Shown piece by piece: positions 18,353-26,955 of a stretch of 64,000 nt of DNA (position 1 is the stretch's first letter; each line of letters opens with the position of its first letter). Position numbers and translations under genes: made by a program. Source of the stretch: Pseudomonas fluorescens. Its GTDB lineage: Bacteria > Pseudomonadota > Gammaproteobacteria > Pseudomonadales > Pseudomonadaceae. The DNA is taken from NCBI RefSeq assembly GCF_902497875.1, contig NZ_CABVHY010000001.1:62001-126000 (forward strand). The letters run 5' to 3'. Below the pieces are notes generated by a model. It was not told where the DNA came from. It did not search any database and worked only from the letters and a program-made list of their open reading frames with translations.

Positions 18353-21022
18353 ATGGCCAGTTTGCTTTCCCGTTTTTTTGGATTTCACGACAACCGCAGG
18401 GACTCGCGGGTTGATCGGCCGGCTGCGCCGGTCTTGCCGACGCCCGACACCCATCCCGTCCCATTGTCTCCAGAACCCAGTACCGACGCCCTGCCACCGC
18501 TGAAAAACTGGAGCCATCCGTTCAAGGACCCGCGCAACCCGCTGCTGCAGTTGACCCACCTGGCCAAGGCGACGGCGGGTTACTACCCCCTGGGACGCAA
18601 CGGCCTGTGGCACGGTGGCGTGCATTTCGACAGTGGCACCGCCGACGGCCTGGATCAATCCAGCGTGCAGTGCCTGGCCGACGGTGAAGTGGTGGCTTAT
18701 CGCATCGACACGCATTCGCCGACCACGGCCTACTTCGTCAACAAGCTGACCGTCGAGAAACCCTTCTCGCGCAATTTCGTGCTGGTTCGACATCGGTTGC
18801 AGCCACCCAAAATCGAAGGCAGCCCGGATACGCCGCCCAGCCTGACCTTCTACAGCCTGTACATGCACCTGCAGGACTGGGCGGTGTACCAGGAGAACTC
18901 CGCCATCGCTCGCCCGGCGTTCTGGCCCGAGGCGCCGACCCGACGCGTCAAGGAGTCGGCGAATGACGTACGCCCCGGAAATCTTGAGCAGCGTGGCCTG
19001 AACGTGCGCAACCAGGCCGCCTGGCGGGGCAAGGTGCTCGACCTCCTGCCACGGGGGGCGGAGGTGACCGTCAGCGGCGAGGGTGATTACCGCAAGCTGG
19101 AGAACACCCTTGGCCCGGCCAAGCTGATCAACACCGATGGATCGCTGCGCGGCTATGTTTCCATCACTCAGCTGAGACAGAGTGCCGGGGACGAATATCA
19201 CGTCGCGACACGCTGGGGCTCGCTCAATGTCTACGCCGAACCGAGCTTTACCAGCGAGGTTCTCATGGAACTGCCGGATGGCACGCACGTCACGGTCAGT
19301 GGTGAAGGCGAGTACCGCAAGCTGGAACGCGTCAACCAGTACGTGCATTTCAAATCGCTGCAAGGCGCGCAGAAACCGCTGGCAGCGGATCGGGTGGTGG
19401 TGCTCGAAACGCCCGTCGCGATCAAGGCCGGAGCGCTGATCGGTCACCTTGGTAGGTACCAGGACGGCGGCGCGGACCAGCCAGAAGAGAAGCTGCATCT
19501 GGAAGTGTTCAGTGGCGATGACATCGATTTATTCATCGAAGCCAGTCGCGCCTGGGCCCTACACCTGCCGGATAAAGACAAAAACTGGCTGAAGCTCGCC
19601 CAAGGCACCGCTGTGGTGACTCATCCAGAAAATGCCACTGCCGCACAACTGAAAATATTGAGTGCCGCCAGCCCACTCAGTGCTGCCGACTTGTTAGTCC
19701 CCAAAAGTTTGCTTGATGGTCTGCCGGCCGACAGAAAAATCCAGGTGACCGCGAGCGAGAGCCGCAAAGCCTGCAACTGGTATCGCCTGGATGGGCTGCT
19801 GCACGACGTGGACAACAAGCTGCTCGACGGCTGGGTGCGCGAAGAAGTAGGCGTCACGCCTTGGCTCAGTCCGTGGTCGTGGGAGGGCTATGACGTTATT
19901 TTCGACTACAGCACGCCCAAACACGCCATGGCCTCGTTTCTCAGTGCTGTCGACCACTTCAGTGAAGCGCAACGCGAACGTTATCGTCCCCTGGCCGACA
20001 AAGACGACCAAGGGCCGATGAAGAGCCGGCTGTACGACATCATCGACCGCAACCGCGACGGCAAGATGACCGCCGAAGAACTGCAAGCAGTCCTCCACCT
20101 GCCGGCCCACGCGCAAGCGATCTCGCAGTTGATCATCCGCAAAGAAAGTGAGTGGTTTCACCAGGCGCAGAAGTGGGACGCGCTGGATGAGTTGCTCGGC
20201 CATAGCGGGTCGACTCCACACTTGAACTGGTTGGCGGAGAAACAGCGGATCGAGCAACTGAGTTGGTGGGGGGCGGTCGCGGAAGGGGTGGGATTGCCAT
20301 CGTGGGGGAAGGCATATCACTTTCATCCCGTGGGGTTGAAGGGGTGGTTCGAAACTAGTGATCGGAAAATTACTGTAGAGCTTTTAGAAAAGGTTACGGG
20401 GAAAACTGGAAATTGGTTTACGGGGCGAGGGGGCGGGCGCACCTTTGTTGATGATTTTCAGGAAAACTATCCATTAATATATAAATATGATAAGTATGAG
20501 TTTGTTGCTCATTTGAATGATGCTCTTGAAAGATACCAAATAACAACTCCACACCAGCAGGCACATTTCGTTTCTCAGTGTTTTCACGAGTCTGCTGCCT
20601 TTGAAACAACTATCGAGTTTGCGTCCGGGGAGCAGTACAACCCTGGTAGGCATGTTAATGCTGTAGCGAGTGGGAATACGGAGATCGGTGATGGTCCAAA
20701 ATATAAAGGGAGGGGTTTGATTCAGCTTACTTGGAAAAATAATTATGCATCTTACTCGAGCTATGCGGGAATTGACTTTGTGCGCGCTCCAAATTTAGTT
20801 GCTGAGAGTATGTTTAATGCCATAGATGTTTCGTGTTGGTATTGGCGGCGCAGCGGGGCGGTGAGCAGAAAATATAATGCGCAGGGTGATATTAACGTTT
20901 TGATAGATAATGAACCTAACAATGTCAATCTCGTGACGTTAGCGGTAAATGGGGGTGACAATGGACTGCATGAGCGAATAAAAATATACGAAGCAATACG
21001 AAAAGAGTGGGGGCTTACGTAA
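18353..21022 (+). CDS. T6SS cargo effector: M23-like, SH3b-like, EF-hand and C-terminal GH19 domains
   Basis: This 889-residue multidomain protein sits immediately after vgrG. Residues about 50-400 form an M23/LytM-like region with HGGVHFD (H87, D93) and HLEV (382-385). The usual second HxH metal pair is reduced to H-L-E, so the peptidase is probably degenerate. Two SH3-like segments with near-identical GEGDYRKLE/GEGEYRKLE motifs lie at about 212-345. A canonical EF-hand loop (DRNRDGKMTAEE) starts at residue 565. Residues about 680-889 are a GH19 chitinase/lysozyme-like domain with the catalytic-type H745-E746 (CFHESAAFE) and GPKYKGRGLIQLT near 781. GH19 enzymes cut beta-1,4 links in chitin or peptidoglycan. 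Base composition turns AT-rich from about 20340, exactly where the GH19 part begins. The start codon of the next gene directly abuts the stop. Confidence 0.88.
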   Translation: MASLLSRFFGFHDNRRDSRVDRPAAPVLPTPDTHPVPLSPEPSTDALPPLKNWSHPFKDPRNPLLQLTHLAKATAGYYPLGRNGLWHGGVHFDSGTADGLDQSSVQCLADGEVVAYRIDTHSPTTAYFVNKLTVEKPFSRNFVLVRHRLQPPKIEGSPDTPPSLTFYSLYMHLQDWAVYQENSAIARPAFWPEAPTRRVKESANDVRPGNLEQRGLNVRNQAAWRGKVLDLLPRGAEVTVSGEGDYRKLENTLGPAKLINTDGSLRGYVSITQLRQSAGDEYHVATRWGSLNVYAEPSFTSEVLMELPDGTHVTVSGEGEYRKLERVNQYVHFKSLQGAQKPLAADRVVVLETPVAIKAGALIGHLGRYQDGGADQPEEKLHLEVFSGDDIDLFIEASRAWALHLPDKDKNWLKLAQGTAVVTHPENATAAQLKILSAASPLSAADLLVPKSLLDGLPADRKIQVTASESRKACNWYRLDGLLHDVDNKLLDGWVREEVGVTPWLSPWSWEGYDVIFDYSTPKHAMASFLSAVDHFSEAQRERYRPLADKDDQGPMKSRLYDIIDRNRDGKMTAEELQAVLHLPAHAQAISQLIIRKESEWFHQAQKWDALDELLGHSGSTPHLNWLAEKQRIEQLSWWGAVAEGVGLPSWGKAYHFHPVGLKGWFETSDRKITVELLEKVTGKTGNWFTGRGGGRTFVDDFQENYPLIYKYDKYEFVAHLNDALERYQITTPHQQAHFVSQCFHESAAFETTIEFASGEQYNPGRHVNAVASGNTEIGDGPKYKGRGLIQLTWKNNYASYSSYAGIDFVRAPNLVAESMFNAIDVSCWYWRRSGAVSRKYNAQGDINVLIDNEPNNVNLVTLAVNGGDNGLHERIKIYEAIRKEWGLT

Positions 21023-21814
21023 ATGAATGTATTTAGATTGGTGTCGGCAGCTGGCTTACTATTTGTTTTATGTTTTTTTTCGTTTGGTGTTAGCGCTGAG
21101 TCGTCGCTACCAAAATTACAGATAGATCGTCGTGCACCTCTTGCAATGTCTGTTTTTTTTCAAGGGGAAACGTACCCATTATTACTGCCTAGTGATTTTC
21201 TGAAGGAGGTTGAAGGCGTATATGACGATGTTTACATTGAGGATTTAAATGATGACGGTATAGGGGAAGTGGTTTTTCGTCTAGATGGGGGAGGTGTAAA
21301 TGCTTGCTCGAAGGTGTTGCATTACAAGATTGCTGATCGCTCCCTAGCTGAATTAGACTTCGGTGATGGGCTTTTGTGTAATTTTAAAGTTCGTCGTGGC
21401 TATATTGTTAGTTCCTATAGGGATGGTGCGGTCTGGACGGAAAATGTCTATCGCATTAGAAATGGAGAAGTGGAAGTTGAAGTTTCAGATAGTTGTGTAG
21501 GGTGCGGAGAGATTAAGCGGAAAATGTATAACTTGGATGGCTCGTTTACTCGGCTTCTGGTTTCCGATGATATTGATTTTGAACGTAGAGTACCATTGAC
21601 TGCTAAGGTTTCTTCTCTTCGAGCAGATATTTTTAGTTTGCCAGAAATTTCGAGGCGAACAAATAAATACTTAATTCGAGGAGACAAGGTTGCGCTGCTC
21701 GACTTTTTTAAAGACGACAATGGTGAAGATTGGGTTGAAATCAGGTTTTCGGAGGTCGTCTCAACTGAAGGGTGGATGAAGTACAGTGAACTCGAATTGT
21801 GCGATGGATGTTAA
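21023..21814 (+). CDS. putative periplasmic immunity protein for the GH19 effector
   Basis: I do not recognise a named family. The 263-residue product has a signal peptide (cut predicted after GVSA, residue 25). An Asp-rich strand-loop like those in integrin/VCBS-type repeats follows (EDLNDDGIGEVVFR, about residue 72). The mature part has seven cysteines, and the C-terminal part resembles an SH3-like fold (RGDKVALLDFF, DWVEIRFSE, GWMKYSEL). Its ATG directly follows the effector's stop codon, and both share an AT-rich composition unlike the rest of the cluster. A secreted protein coupled to a peptidoglycan-hydrolase effector is the usual arrangement for T6SS immunity, because the toxin acts in the periplasm. 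The role is inferred from context only. Confidence 0.65.
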   Translation: MNVFRLVSAAGLLFVLCFFSFGVSAESSLPKLQIDRRAPLAMSVFFQGETYPLLLPSDFLKEVEGVYDDVYIEDLNDDGIGEVVFRLDGGGVNACSKVLHYKIADRSLAELDFGDGLLCNFKVRRGYIVSSYRDGAVWTENVYRIRNGEVEVEVSDSCVGCGEIKRKMYNLDGSFTRLLVSDDIDFERRVPLTAKVSSLRADIFSLPEISRRTNKYLIRGDKVALLDFFKDDNGEDWVEIRFSEVVSTEGWMKYSELELCDGC

Positions 21815-22066
21815 TGTATGAAATCATGGGGGGATGGCAATTGCCCCTTTGGTTTCTTGTTGTATTCGGTCGTGAAGATTTAATGTGGTGTTAATGGGGG
21901 TGGGTTTGAAAAGCGTTAGTTGCTAATTAATGTTTATAGGGTGTTGGTTCTGTGGAGTTTGTATCGGGTGCGGTTAATTTGTGTAGCGACTTCTATGTTT
22001 GGAATATGTAATGGCAAGAGTCTGTGCGATTAAGCATGGGGTTCGGTTTTTAGGGTAGGGATAACC
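21815..22066. other. AT-rich spacer between immunity gene and PAAR gene
   Basis: These 252 bases have no credible gene. A GC-rich inverted stretch followed by a short T-rich run near 21830-21855 could be a weak terminator for the effector/immunity pair. AT-richness continues from the preceding two genes and ends at the PAAR gene, consistent with an inserted module. Confidence 0.45.
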
Positions 22067-22330
22067 ATGAAAGGCATCATTCGTATTGGTGACATAACAA
22101 CTAGCGGCCGCGCCGTTTTCACAGGTTCGGTTGTAGTGAAATTTGCAAGTATCCCAGTGGCTCGTGAGGGGGACCCTGTGCTGTGCTCGATTCCTGGCCA
22201 TGACCGTACGGTTATCGCAGAAGGGCATCCAATATTTAAAAACAACGGTATTCCGATTGCATTTGACGGTCAGCTCTGCGCCTGCGGTGGTGCATTGATT
22301 TCCTCATGGTCTGAAGCGAGGGCGAGTTAG
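22067..22330 (+). CDS. PAAR-domain spike tip protein
   Basis: This 87-residue protein is made almost only of a PAAR domain: IRIGDITTSGRAV, VAREGDPVLCSIPGH, AEGHPIFKNNGIPIAFDGQLCACGG. The conserved cysteines and histidines (C-x(n)-H, H, C-A-C) are those that bind the metal at the tip. PAAR proteins sharpen the VgrG trimer and can carry cargo. No toxin extension is present. The next gene starts two bases after its stop. Confidence 0.92.
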   Translation: MKGIIRIGDITTSGRAVFTGSVVVKFASIPVAREGDPVLCSIPGHDRTVIAEGHPIFKNNGIPIAFDGQLCACGGALISSWSEARAS

Positions 22331-22332
22331 TC

Positions 22333-23565
22333 ATGCCGGTCAGACTGGATAAAGTACCTGCTCTCGCGCTGCGTCCTGCCCGACCTCGCATCTGGCTTTG
22401 GCTCGTGTTGCTGTTGCTGTGTTTATTGCTGGGTGTGGGAGGGACGTTATTGTTCGGCGATGAGCCATTGCGCCAGAGGCCTGTTGATTTCTGGGGCTTG
22501 GCCTTAGGCCTACCGATCCTGGGCTGGTGTGTGCTGGGTTTCGTGCGAGTGCTGTTTCACATCGGCGAACAGTCTGCTGCCGATGGCTGGGATGAAGCCC
22601 GCGAAGACGACATGATCCGCAAGATTCGTCAGGGACGACGGTCGCAGCAAGTGTTGGGGGTGAGTTTGTACACCGCCCTGCAAGATTTAGCGGACGAGCC
22701 AACCGCCCAACTCGAAGCTTTGCTGAGCGGGACCGAGGCGCTGAAGACGCAACCGGCCAGGATGGACGGTGCAACGGTGAGTCACAGCCGCTTAATTGAA
22801 GACTCCGGTGAAGACCTGGAAGCGGTACTGTTGAGTGTATTGGAGCAGAGGCTCGCTGACCTGGCACCGATCCTGGCGCAATTGTCTGACGATAAACCTT
22901 TGGCCCTGTTACTGGAGGTCGACAGCAGGTTACCAGAGGACCAGTGGCGCCCTGCGTGGCGAAAGATATGGCGAGAGTCCGGCATCCGCCGATCGACGGT
23001 ACCCGTCGAGGGCAGTGGACTGGCCGCGGTGGATCAGTGGCTCGACCAGCACATCGGCGATCAGGCCTTGCTGTTGGTGCTGGCAGTGCAGCTTGCACCG
23101 GAAAAGCTCGAGGGCACGGCAGAAGTCGCCGTCGGCTTGTTGTTTGGCAATCGTCTGACGCAAACCAGCTTGGCGCCGATCGCCTACCTCCACCGTCCTG
23201 AGCAGGAGCGCAAGCCCACCGACGCGGATCTGCTCTACGCCACGCGTCAAGCCCTCGACTGGGTGCCGCTTCAAGCGAAGTCAATCGAGAAGGCCTGGCG
23301 GGTGGGTATCGACCCACAACGTCATGCCGCCATTGCGACCGTGTTGGTTGACGTCCCCATGCCGGTCAAGCAGCCGCAGGGTTTGTGCAACCTTGATGCG
23401 TTGCTTGGGCATCCGGGTAAAGCATCACCTTGGCTGGCCATCGCTGCCGCGGCGCAGACGATTGAGCGCGGCGCCGGGCCGCAATTCATTTTCAGTGGTG
23501 GTGGCGCTGCCACAGCCGGACTCTGGGGCACGGTGTTGATGCCTGTGTCACCACTTTCGAAATAG
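22333..23565 (+). CDS. T6SS-associated membrane protein of unknown function
   Basis: The product has 410 residues with two N-terminal hydrophobic segments (about 18-40 and 52-75) and a large soluble part with no domain I recognise. The soluble part contains IRQGRRSQQVLGVSLYTAL, a central block beginning LALLLEVDSRLPEDQW, and a hydrophobic, glycine-rich end (FSGGGAATAGLWGTVLMPV). It lies between the PAAR gene and tssM, 2 and 9 bases away. Position and topology suggest a role with the TssJLM membrane complex, but this is inference. It is not one of the 13 core Tss proteins. Confidence 0.75.
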   Translation: MPVRLDKVPALALRPARPRIWLWLVLLLLCLLLGVGGTLLFGDEPLRQRPVDFWGLALGLPILGWCVLGFVRVLFHIGEQSAADGWDEAREDDMIRKIRQGRRSQQVLGVSLYTALQDLADEPTAQLEALLSGTEALKTQPARMDGATVSHSRLIEDSGEDLEAVLLSVLEQRLADLAPILAQLSDDKPLALLLEVDSRLPEDQWRPAWRKIWRESGIRRSTVPVEGSGLAAVDQWLDQHIGDQALLLVLAVQLAPEKLEGTAEVAVGLLFGNRLTQTSLAPIAYLHRPEQERKPTDADLLYATRQALDWVPLQAKSIEKAWRVGIDPQRHAAIATVLVDVPMPVKQPQGLCNLDALLGHPGKASPWLAIAAAAQTIERGAGPQFIFSGGGAATAGLWGTVLMPVSPLSK

Positions 23566-23574
23566 GAATCTCGA

Positions 23575-26500
23575 ATGCAGTTTCGACGCTCTGTAGGGAT
23601 GGGTGTGTGGGTTGGCCTGCTGTTGCTGACCGGTGTGGTCTTGGGTGTACTGGTTTGGCACTCCCCTGAATCGCTGGGTCTTGCGGCCGGCAGTGACCGG
23701 CAAATGATCTGGCTTTGGGTGATATCGGCTACGACCTTGGTCGTCGTGGTGATCCTGGGAGGGTACCACCTGCTGGGACGTCAGCTAGGGCATTCGGCCT
23801 ATCACCGGCTCGACGCGGATGATGTTGTCCAGCCTGCGCAACCCACTGCCACTGCATCTTTTGACACTCGGGCGCAGCCGAACGACGCCGTTAAATCGTA
23901 CTTGCGCGAGCGCTACGGCCTCTTCTGGCGCCGCAAAGTCCGCCTGCTGCTGGTCGTCGGCGAGCCAACGCAGATCGAAGCCATTGCCCCGGGCCTGACC
24001 GAGCAGCAGCCGTGGCTGGAAGGTCAGGACACCGTGCTGCTGTGGGGCGGCAGCCTGCAGGGCGAAGCCGATCAGGCCGACCTCGGCCAATGGCGCCGAC
24101 TGAGCCGTTGGCGCGGCCTGGACGGGGTGGTCTGGGCGTTGAACAACAGCCAGAGTGCCGATGCGGCCCAGATGGGCACCGGGGTGCGCCGCCTGCGGGA
24201 CCGGGCCGGGACGCTGGGCTGGCAATTGCCATTGCACCTGTGGCAGGTCTGCGACAGTGAATGGTCGCAGGACAAACGCCATTCCCAGCCGGTCGGTTGC
24301 CAGTTGCCCTCAGGTTTCACCGCCGTCGAGTTGGACACCTGTCTGGAGCGCTTGCTGCAGCCGTTGCGCCAGCAAGGCCTGGCGCAGATGAACGAGGTGA
24401 TGGGCCATGACTTTCTGCTACGCCTGTCCCGCGATCTGCAGGCCGAGGGCATCGCCCGCTGGCGTCAGGCGCTCGCGCCCTGGCTCGGCGAGTTCACCCG
24501 TGGCGTGCCATTGCGCGGGCTGTGGTTCAGCCTGCCGCTGAAGCGAGCGCCAGCACTGTTGAAACATGATTGGCTGGCGGACCCGGTTTGGCATGGTGTG
24601 CTCGACGACCGGGCCCCCAGTGCTCGCCGTTTTGGCTGGAGCGCGCCGCGGGTCGGTTACGCGCTGGTACTGAGCCTGGCCGCGCTGTGGGGCGCCGGCC
24701 TGCTGCTGTCGTTCGCCACTAACCGCGCTCAGATCGCCCAGGTGCAGAGCTCGCTGGTGGCCCTCGAGCAGTCGGGGGGCGGCGACGCGCACCTGCTGGC
24801 GCTGAACGACCTGGTGCGCGAACTGGCGCGCCTGGATTACCGCGCCGAACACGGCGTGCCCTGGTACCAGCGCTTCGGCCTGAACCAGAACCCCGTCCTG
24901 CTCGAGGCCCTGTGGCCGCGCTACGTCGAGGCCAACCAGCGGCTGCTGCGTGACCCGGCCGCGGCCAACCTGCAGCAGCAGCTCAGCGCCCTGGTCCAGC
25001 TGCCGCCGGACAGTCCCGAACGCGCCCAGCGGGCCCGGCTGGCCTACGACCAGCTCAAGGCCTACCTGATGCTGGCGCGTCCGGAAAAAGCCGACGCGAG
25101 CTTTCTGGTCAAGGTCCTGAACGAGGCCGAGCCGACGCGCGCCGGTGTCTCGCCGGGCCTCTGGCAAGGCCTGGCGCCGACCCTGTGGCAGTTCTACGCC
25201 GAGCAGCTGGCGGCGCATCCGGCCTGGCGCATCGAGGCCGATCCGAAGTTGGTGGCGCAGGCCCGCCAGGTGCTGCTCGGCCAGTTGGGCCAGCGCAACG
25301 CCGAAGCCAGCCTGTACCAGCAGGTGCTCGACGCGGCGGCTCATCACTACCCGGCGTTGAGCCTGCCACAGCTGGTCGGCGAGACCGATGCCGGGGCGTT
25401 GTTTGCCAGCCAGGCCAGCGTCCCGGGCGTGTTCACCCGCCAGGCCTGGGAGGGCCAGGTGCGCCAGGCCATCGACGCCATCGCCCAGGCGCGCCGCGAG
25501 GAAATCGACTGGGTGCTCAGCGACCAACCCGCCGATATCGCCGCCGAGCTGAGCCCGGAGCTGCTCCGGCAGCGTCTCACCGAGCGCTACTTCCAGGACT
25601 ACAGCAGCGCCTGGCTGGGCTTCCTCAACCGCCTGCGCTGGCAGCAGGCCGCCAGCCTGAGCGAGGTGATCGACCAACTGACGCTGATGAGTGACGTGCG
25701 TCAGTCGCCGCTGATCGCCCTGATGAACACCTTGGCCTACCAGGGCCAGGCCGGCACCCGCCACCAGGCGTTGGCCGACTCGTTGATGCAGTCCGCGCAA
25801 AAGCTGATTGCCCAGGACCCGGTGCCGGTGATCGACCAGCAGCTGCAGCGACCGAGCAGCCCACTGGACGCCACCTTCGGCCCGTTGCTGACCCTGCTGG
25901 GCAAGAAGGATCCCGAGGGCCAGACCGGCAACGACGCCCTGAGCCTGCAGGCGTTTCTCACCCGGGTGACGCGGGTGCGCCTGAAACTGCAGCAAGTGAG
26001 CCACGCCCCCGACCCGCAGGCCATGACTCAGGCCCTGGCGCAGACGGTGTTCCAGGGCCAGAGCGTCGACCTGACCGACACCCAGTCCTACGGCAGCCTG
26101 ATTGCCGCCAGCCTCGGCGCGGAGTGGGCCGGGGTCGGCCAGACGCTGTTCGTGCAGCCGCTGGAGCAGGCCTGGCAGCGGGTTTTGCAACCCTCGGCGG
26201 CCGGCCTCAACAGCCAATGGCAGCGGGCGATTGTCAGCGACTGGCACCGCGCCTTTGCCGGCCGCTACCCGTTTGCCGCCACCGCCAGCGACGCCTCCCT
26301 GCCAATGCTTGGGCAGATGATCCGCGCCGACTCCGGGCGCATCGAGCAGTTTCTGCAGCGCCAACTGGGCGGGGTGTTGCGCAAGGAAGGCAGCCGCTGG
26401 GTGGCCGATCCACGGCATAGCCAGGGCTTGCAATTCAACCCGCAGTTCCTCGCGGCGATCAACCAGCTCAGCCACCTGGCCGACGTGCTCTACACCGACG

Positions 26501-26955
26501 GCGGCCTGGGCCTGGGTTTCGAACTGCGGGGCAAAGCCGTGCGCGACGTGGTGCAAACCAGCTTCATCCTCAATGGCGAGAAGCATCACTACTTCAACCA
26601 GAAGGAAAGCTGGCAGCGCTTCAACTGGCCGGGGCGCAGCGACCATCCGGGCGCCAGCCTGAGCTGGACCAGCGTGCACACCGGCGAGCGCCTGTTCGGT
26701 GACTTCCAGGGCACCTGGGGCCTGATCCGGCTGTTGGAAAAAGCCCGGATCACCCCGCTGGACGACGGCGACAGCCGCTACCGCATGGTCCTCAAGGCCC
26801 CCGATGGCCTGGGCCTGACCTGGCACCTGCGTACCGAACTGGGCGCGGGGCCGATGGCCCTGCTCAAGCTGCGCGGCTTCACGTTGCCGTCGCAGATATT
26901 TCTCGGCAAGGGCGGCGCGGCGGGGCCCTATGCGCAGAATGGGAGCTTTCAATGA
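23575..26955 (+). CDS. tssM: T6SS membrane-complex protein TssM (IcmF)
   Basis: This 1,126-residue protein spans the inner membrane and contacts TssJ in the periplasm. Two N-terminal spans (residues about 8-30 and 42-62) precede a cytoplasmic domain. A third span near 360-380 leads into the long periplasmic region, ending in a beta-rich C-terminal domain (GLIRLLEKARITPL, VLKAPDGLGLTWHLRTELG, LRGFTLPSQIF). At the place where many TssM proteins have a P-loop, this one reads LLLVVGEPTQIEAIAP, with no GxxxxGK[ST]. The stop overlaps the tssA start (ATGA). Confidence 0.95.
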   Translation: MQFRRSVGMGVWVGLLLLTGVVLGVLVWHSPESLGLAAGSDRQMIWLWVISATTLVVVVILGGYHLLGRQLGHSAYHRLDADDVVQPAQPTATASFDTRAQPNDAVKSYLRERYGLFWRRKVRLLLVVGEPTQIEAIAPGLTEQQPWLEGQDTVLLWGGSLQGEADQADLGQWRRLSRWRGLDGVVWALNNSQSADAAQMGTGVRRLRDRAGTLGWQLPLHLWQVCDSEWSQDKRHSQPVGCQLPSGFTAVELDTCLERLLQPLRQQGLAQMNEVMGHDFLLRLSRDLQAEGIARWRQALAPWLGEFTRGVPLRGLWFSLPLKRAPALLKHDWLADPVWHGVLDDRAPSARRFGWSAPRVGYALVLSLAALWGAGLLLSFATNRAQIAQVQSSLVALEQSGGGDAHLLALNDLVRELARLDYRAEHGVPWYQRFGLNQNPVLLEALWPRYVEANQRLLRDPAAANLQQQLSALVQLPPDSPERAQRARLAYDQLKAYLMLARPEKADASFLVKVLNEAEPTRAGVSPGLWQGLAPTLWQFYAEQLAAHPAWRIEADPKLVAQARQVLLGQLGQRNAEASLYQQVLDAAAHHYPALSLPQLVGETDAGALFASQASVPGVFTRQAWEGQVRQAIDAIAQARREEIDWVLSDQPADIAAELSPELLRQRLTERYFQDYSSAWLGFLNRLRWQQAASLSEVIDQLTLMSDVRQSPLIALMNTLAYQGQAGTRHQALADSLMQSAQKLIAQDPVPVIDQQLQRPSSPLDATFGPLLTLLGKKDPEGQTGNDALSLQAFLTRVTRVRLKLQQVSHAPDPQAMTQALAQTVFQGQSVDLTDTQSYGSLIAASLGAEWAGVGQTLFVQPLEQAWQRVLQPSAAGLNSQWQRAIVSDWHRAFAGRYPFAATASDASLPMLGQMIRADSGRIEQFLQRQLGGVLRKEGSRWVADPRHSQGLQFNPQFLAAINQLSHLADVLYTDGGLGLGFELRGKAVRDVVQTSFILNGEKHHYFNQKESWQRFNWPGRSDHPGASLSWTSVHTGERLFGDFQGTWGLIRLLEKARITPLDDGDSRYRMVLKAPDGLGLTWHLRTELGAGPMALLKLRGFTLPSQIFLGKGGAAGPYAQNGSFQ

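Noticed and set aside
24418..26952. Open frame of 844 codons opposite tssM
   Set aside because: It mirrors tssM third-position GC bias, and its composition is typical of an antisense shadow.
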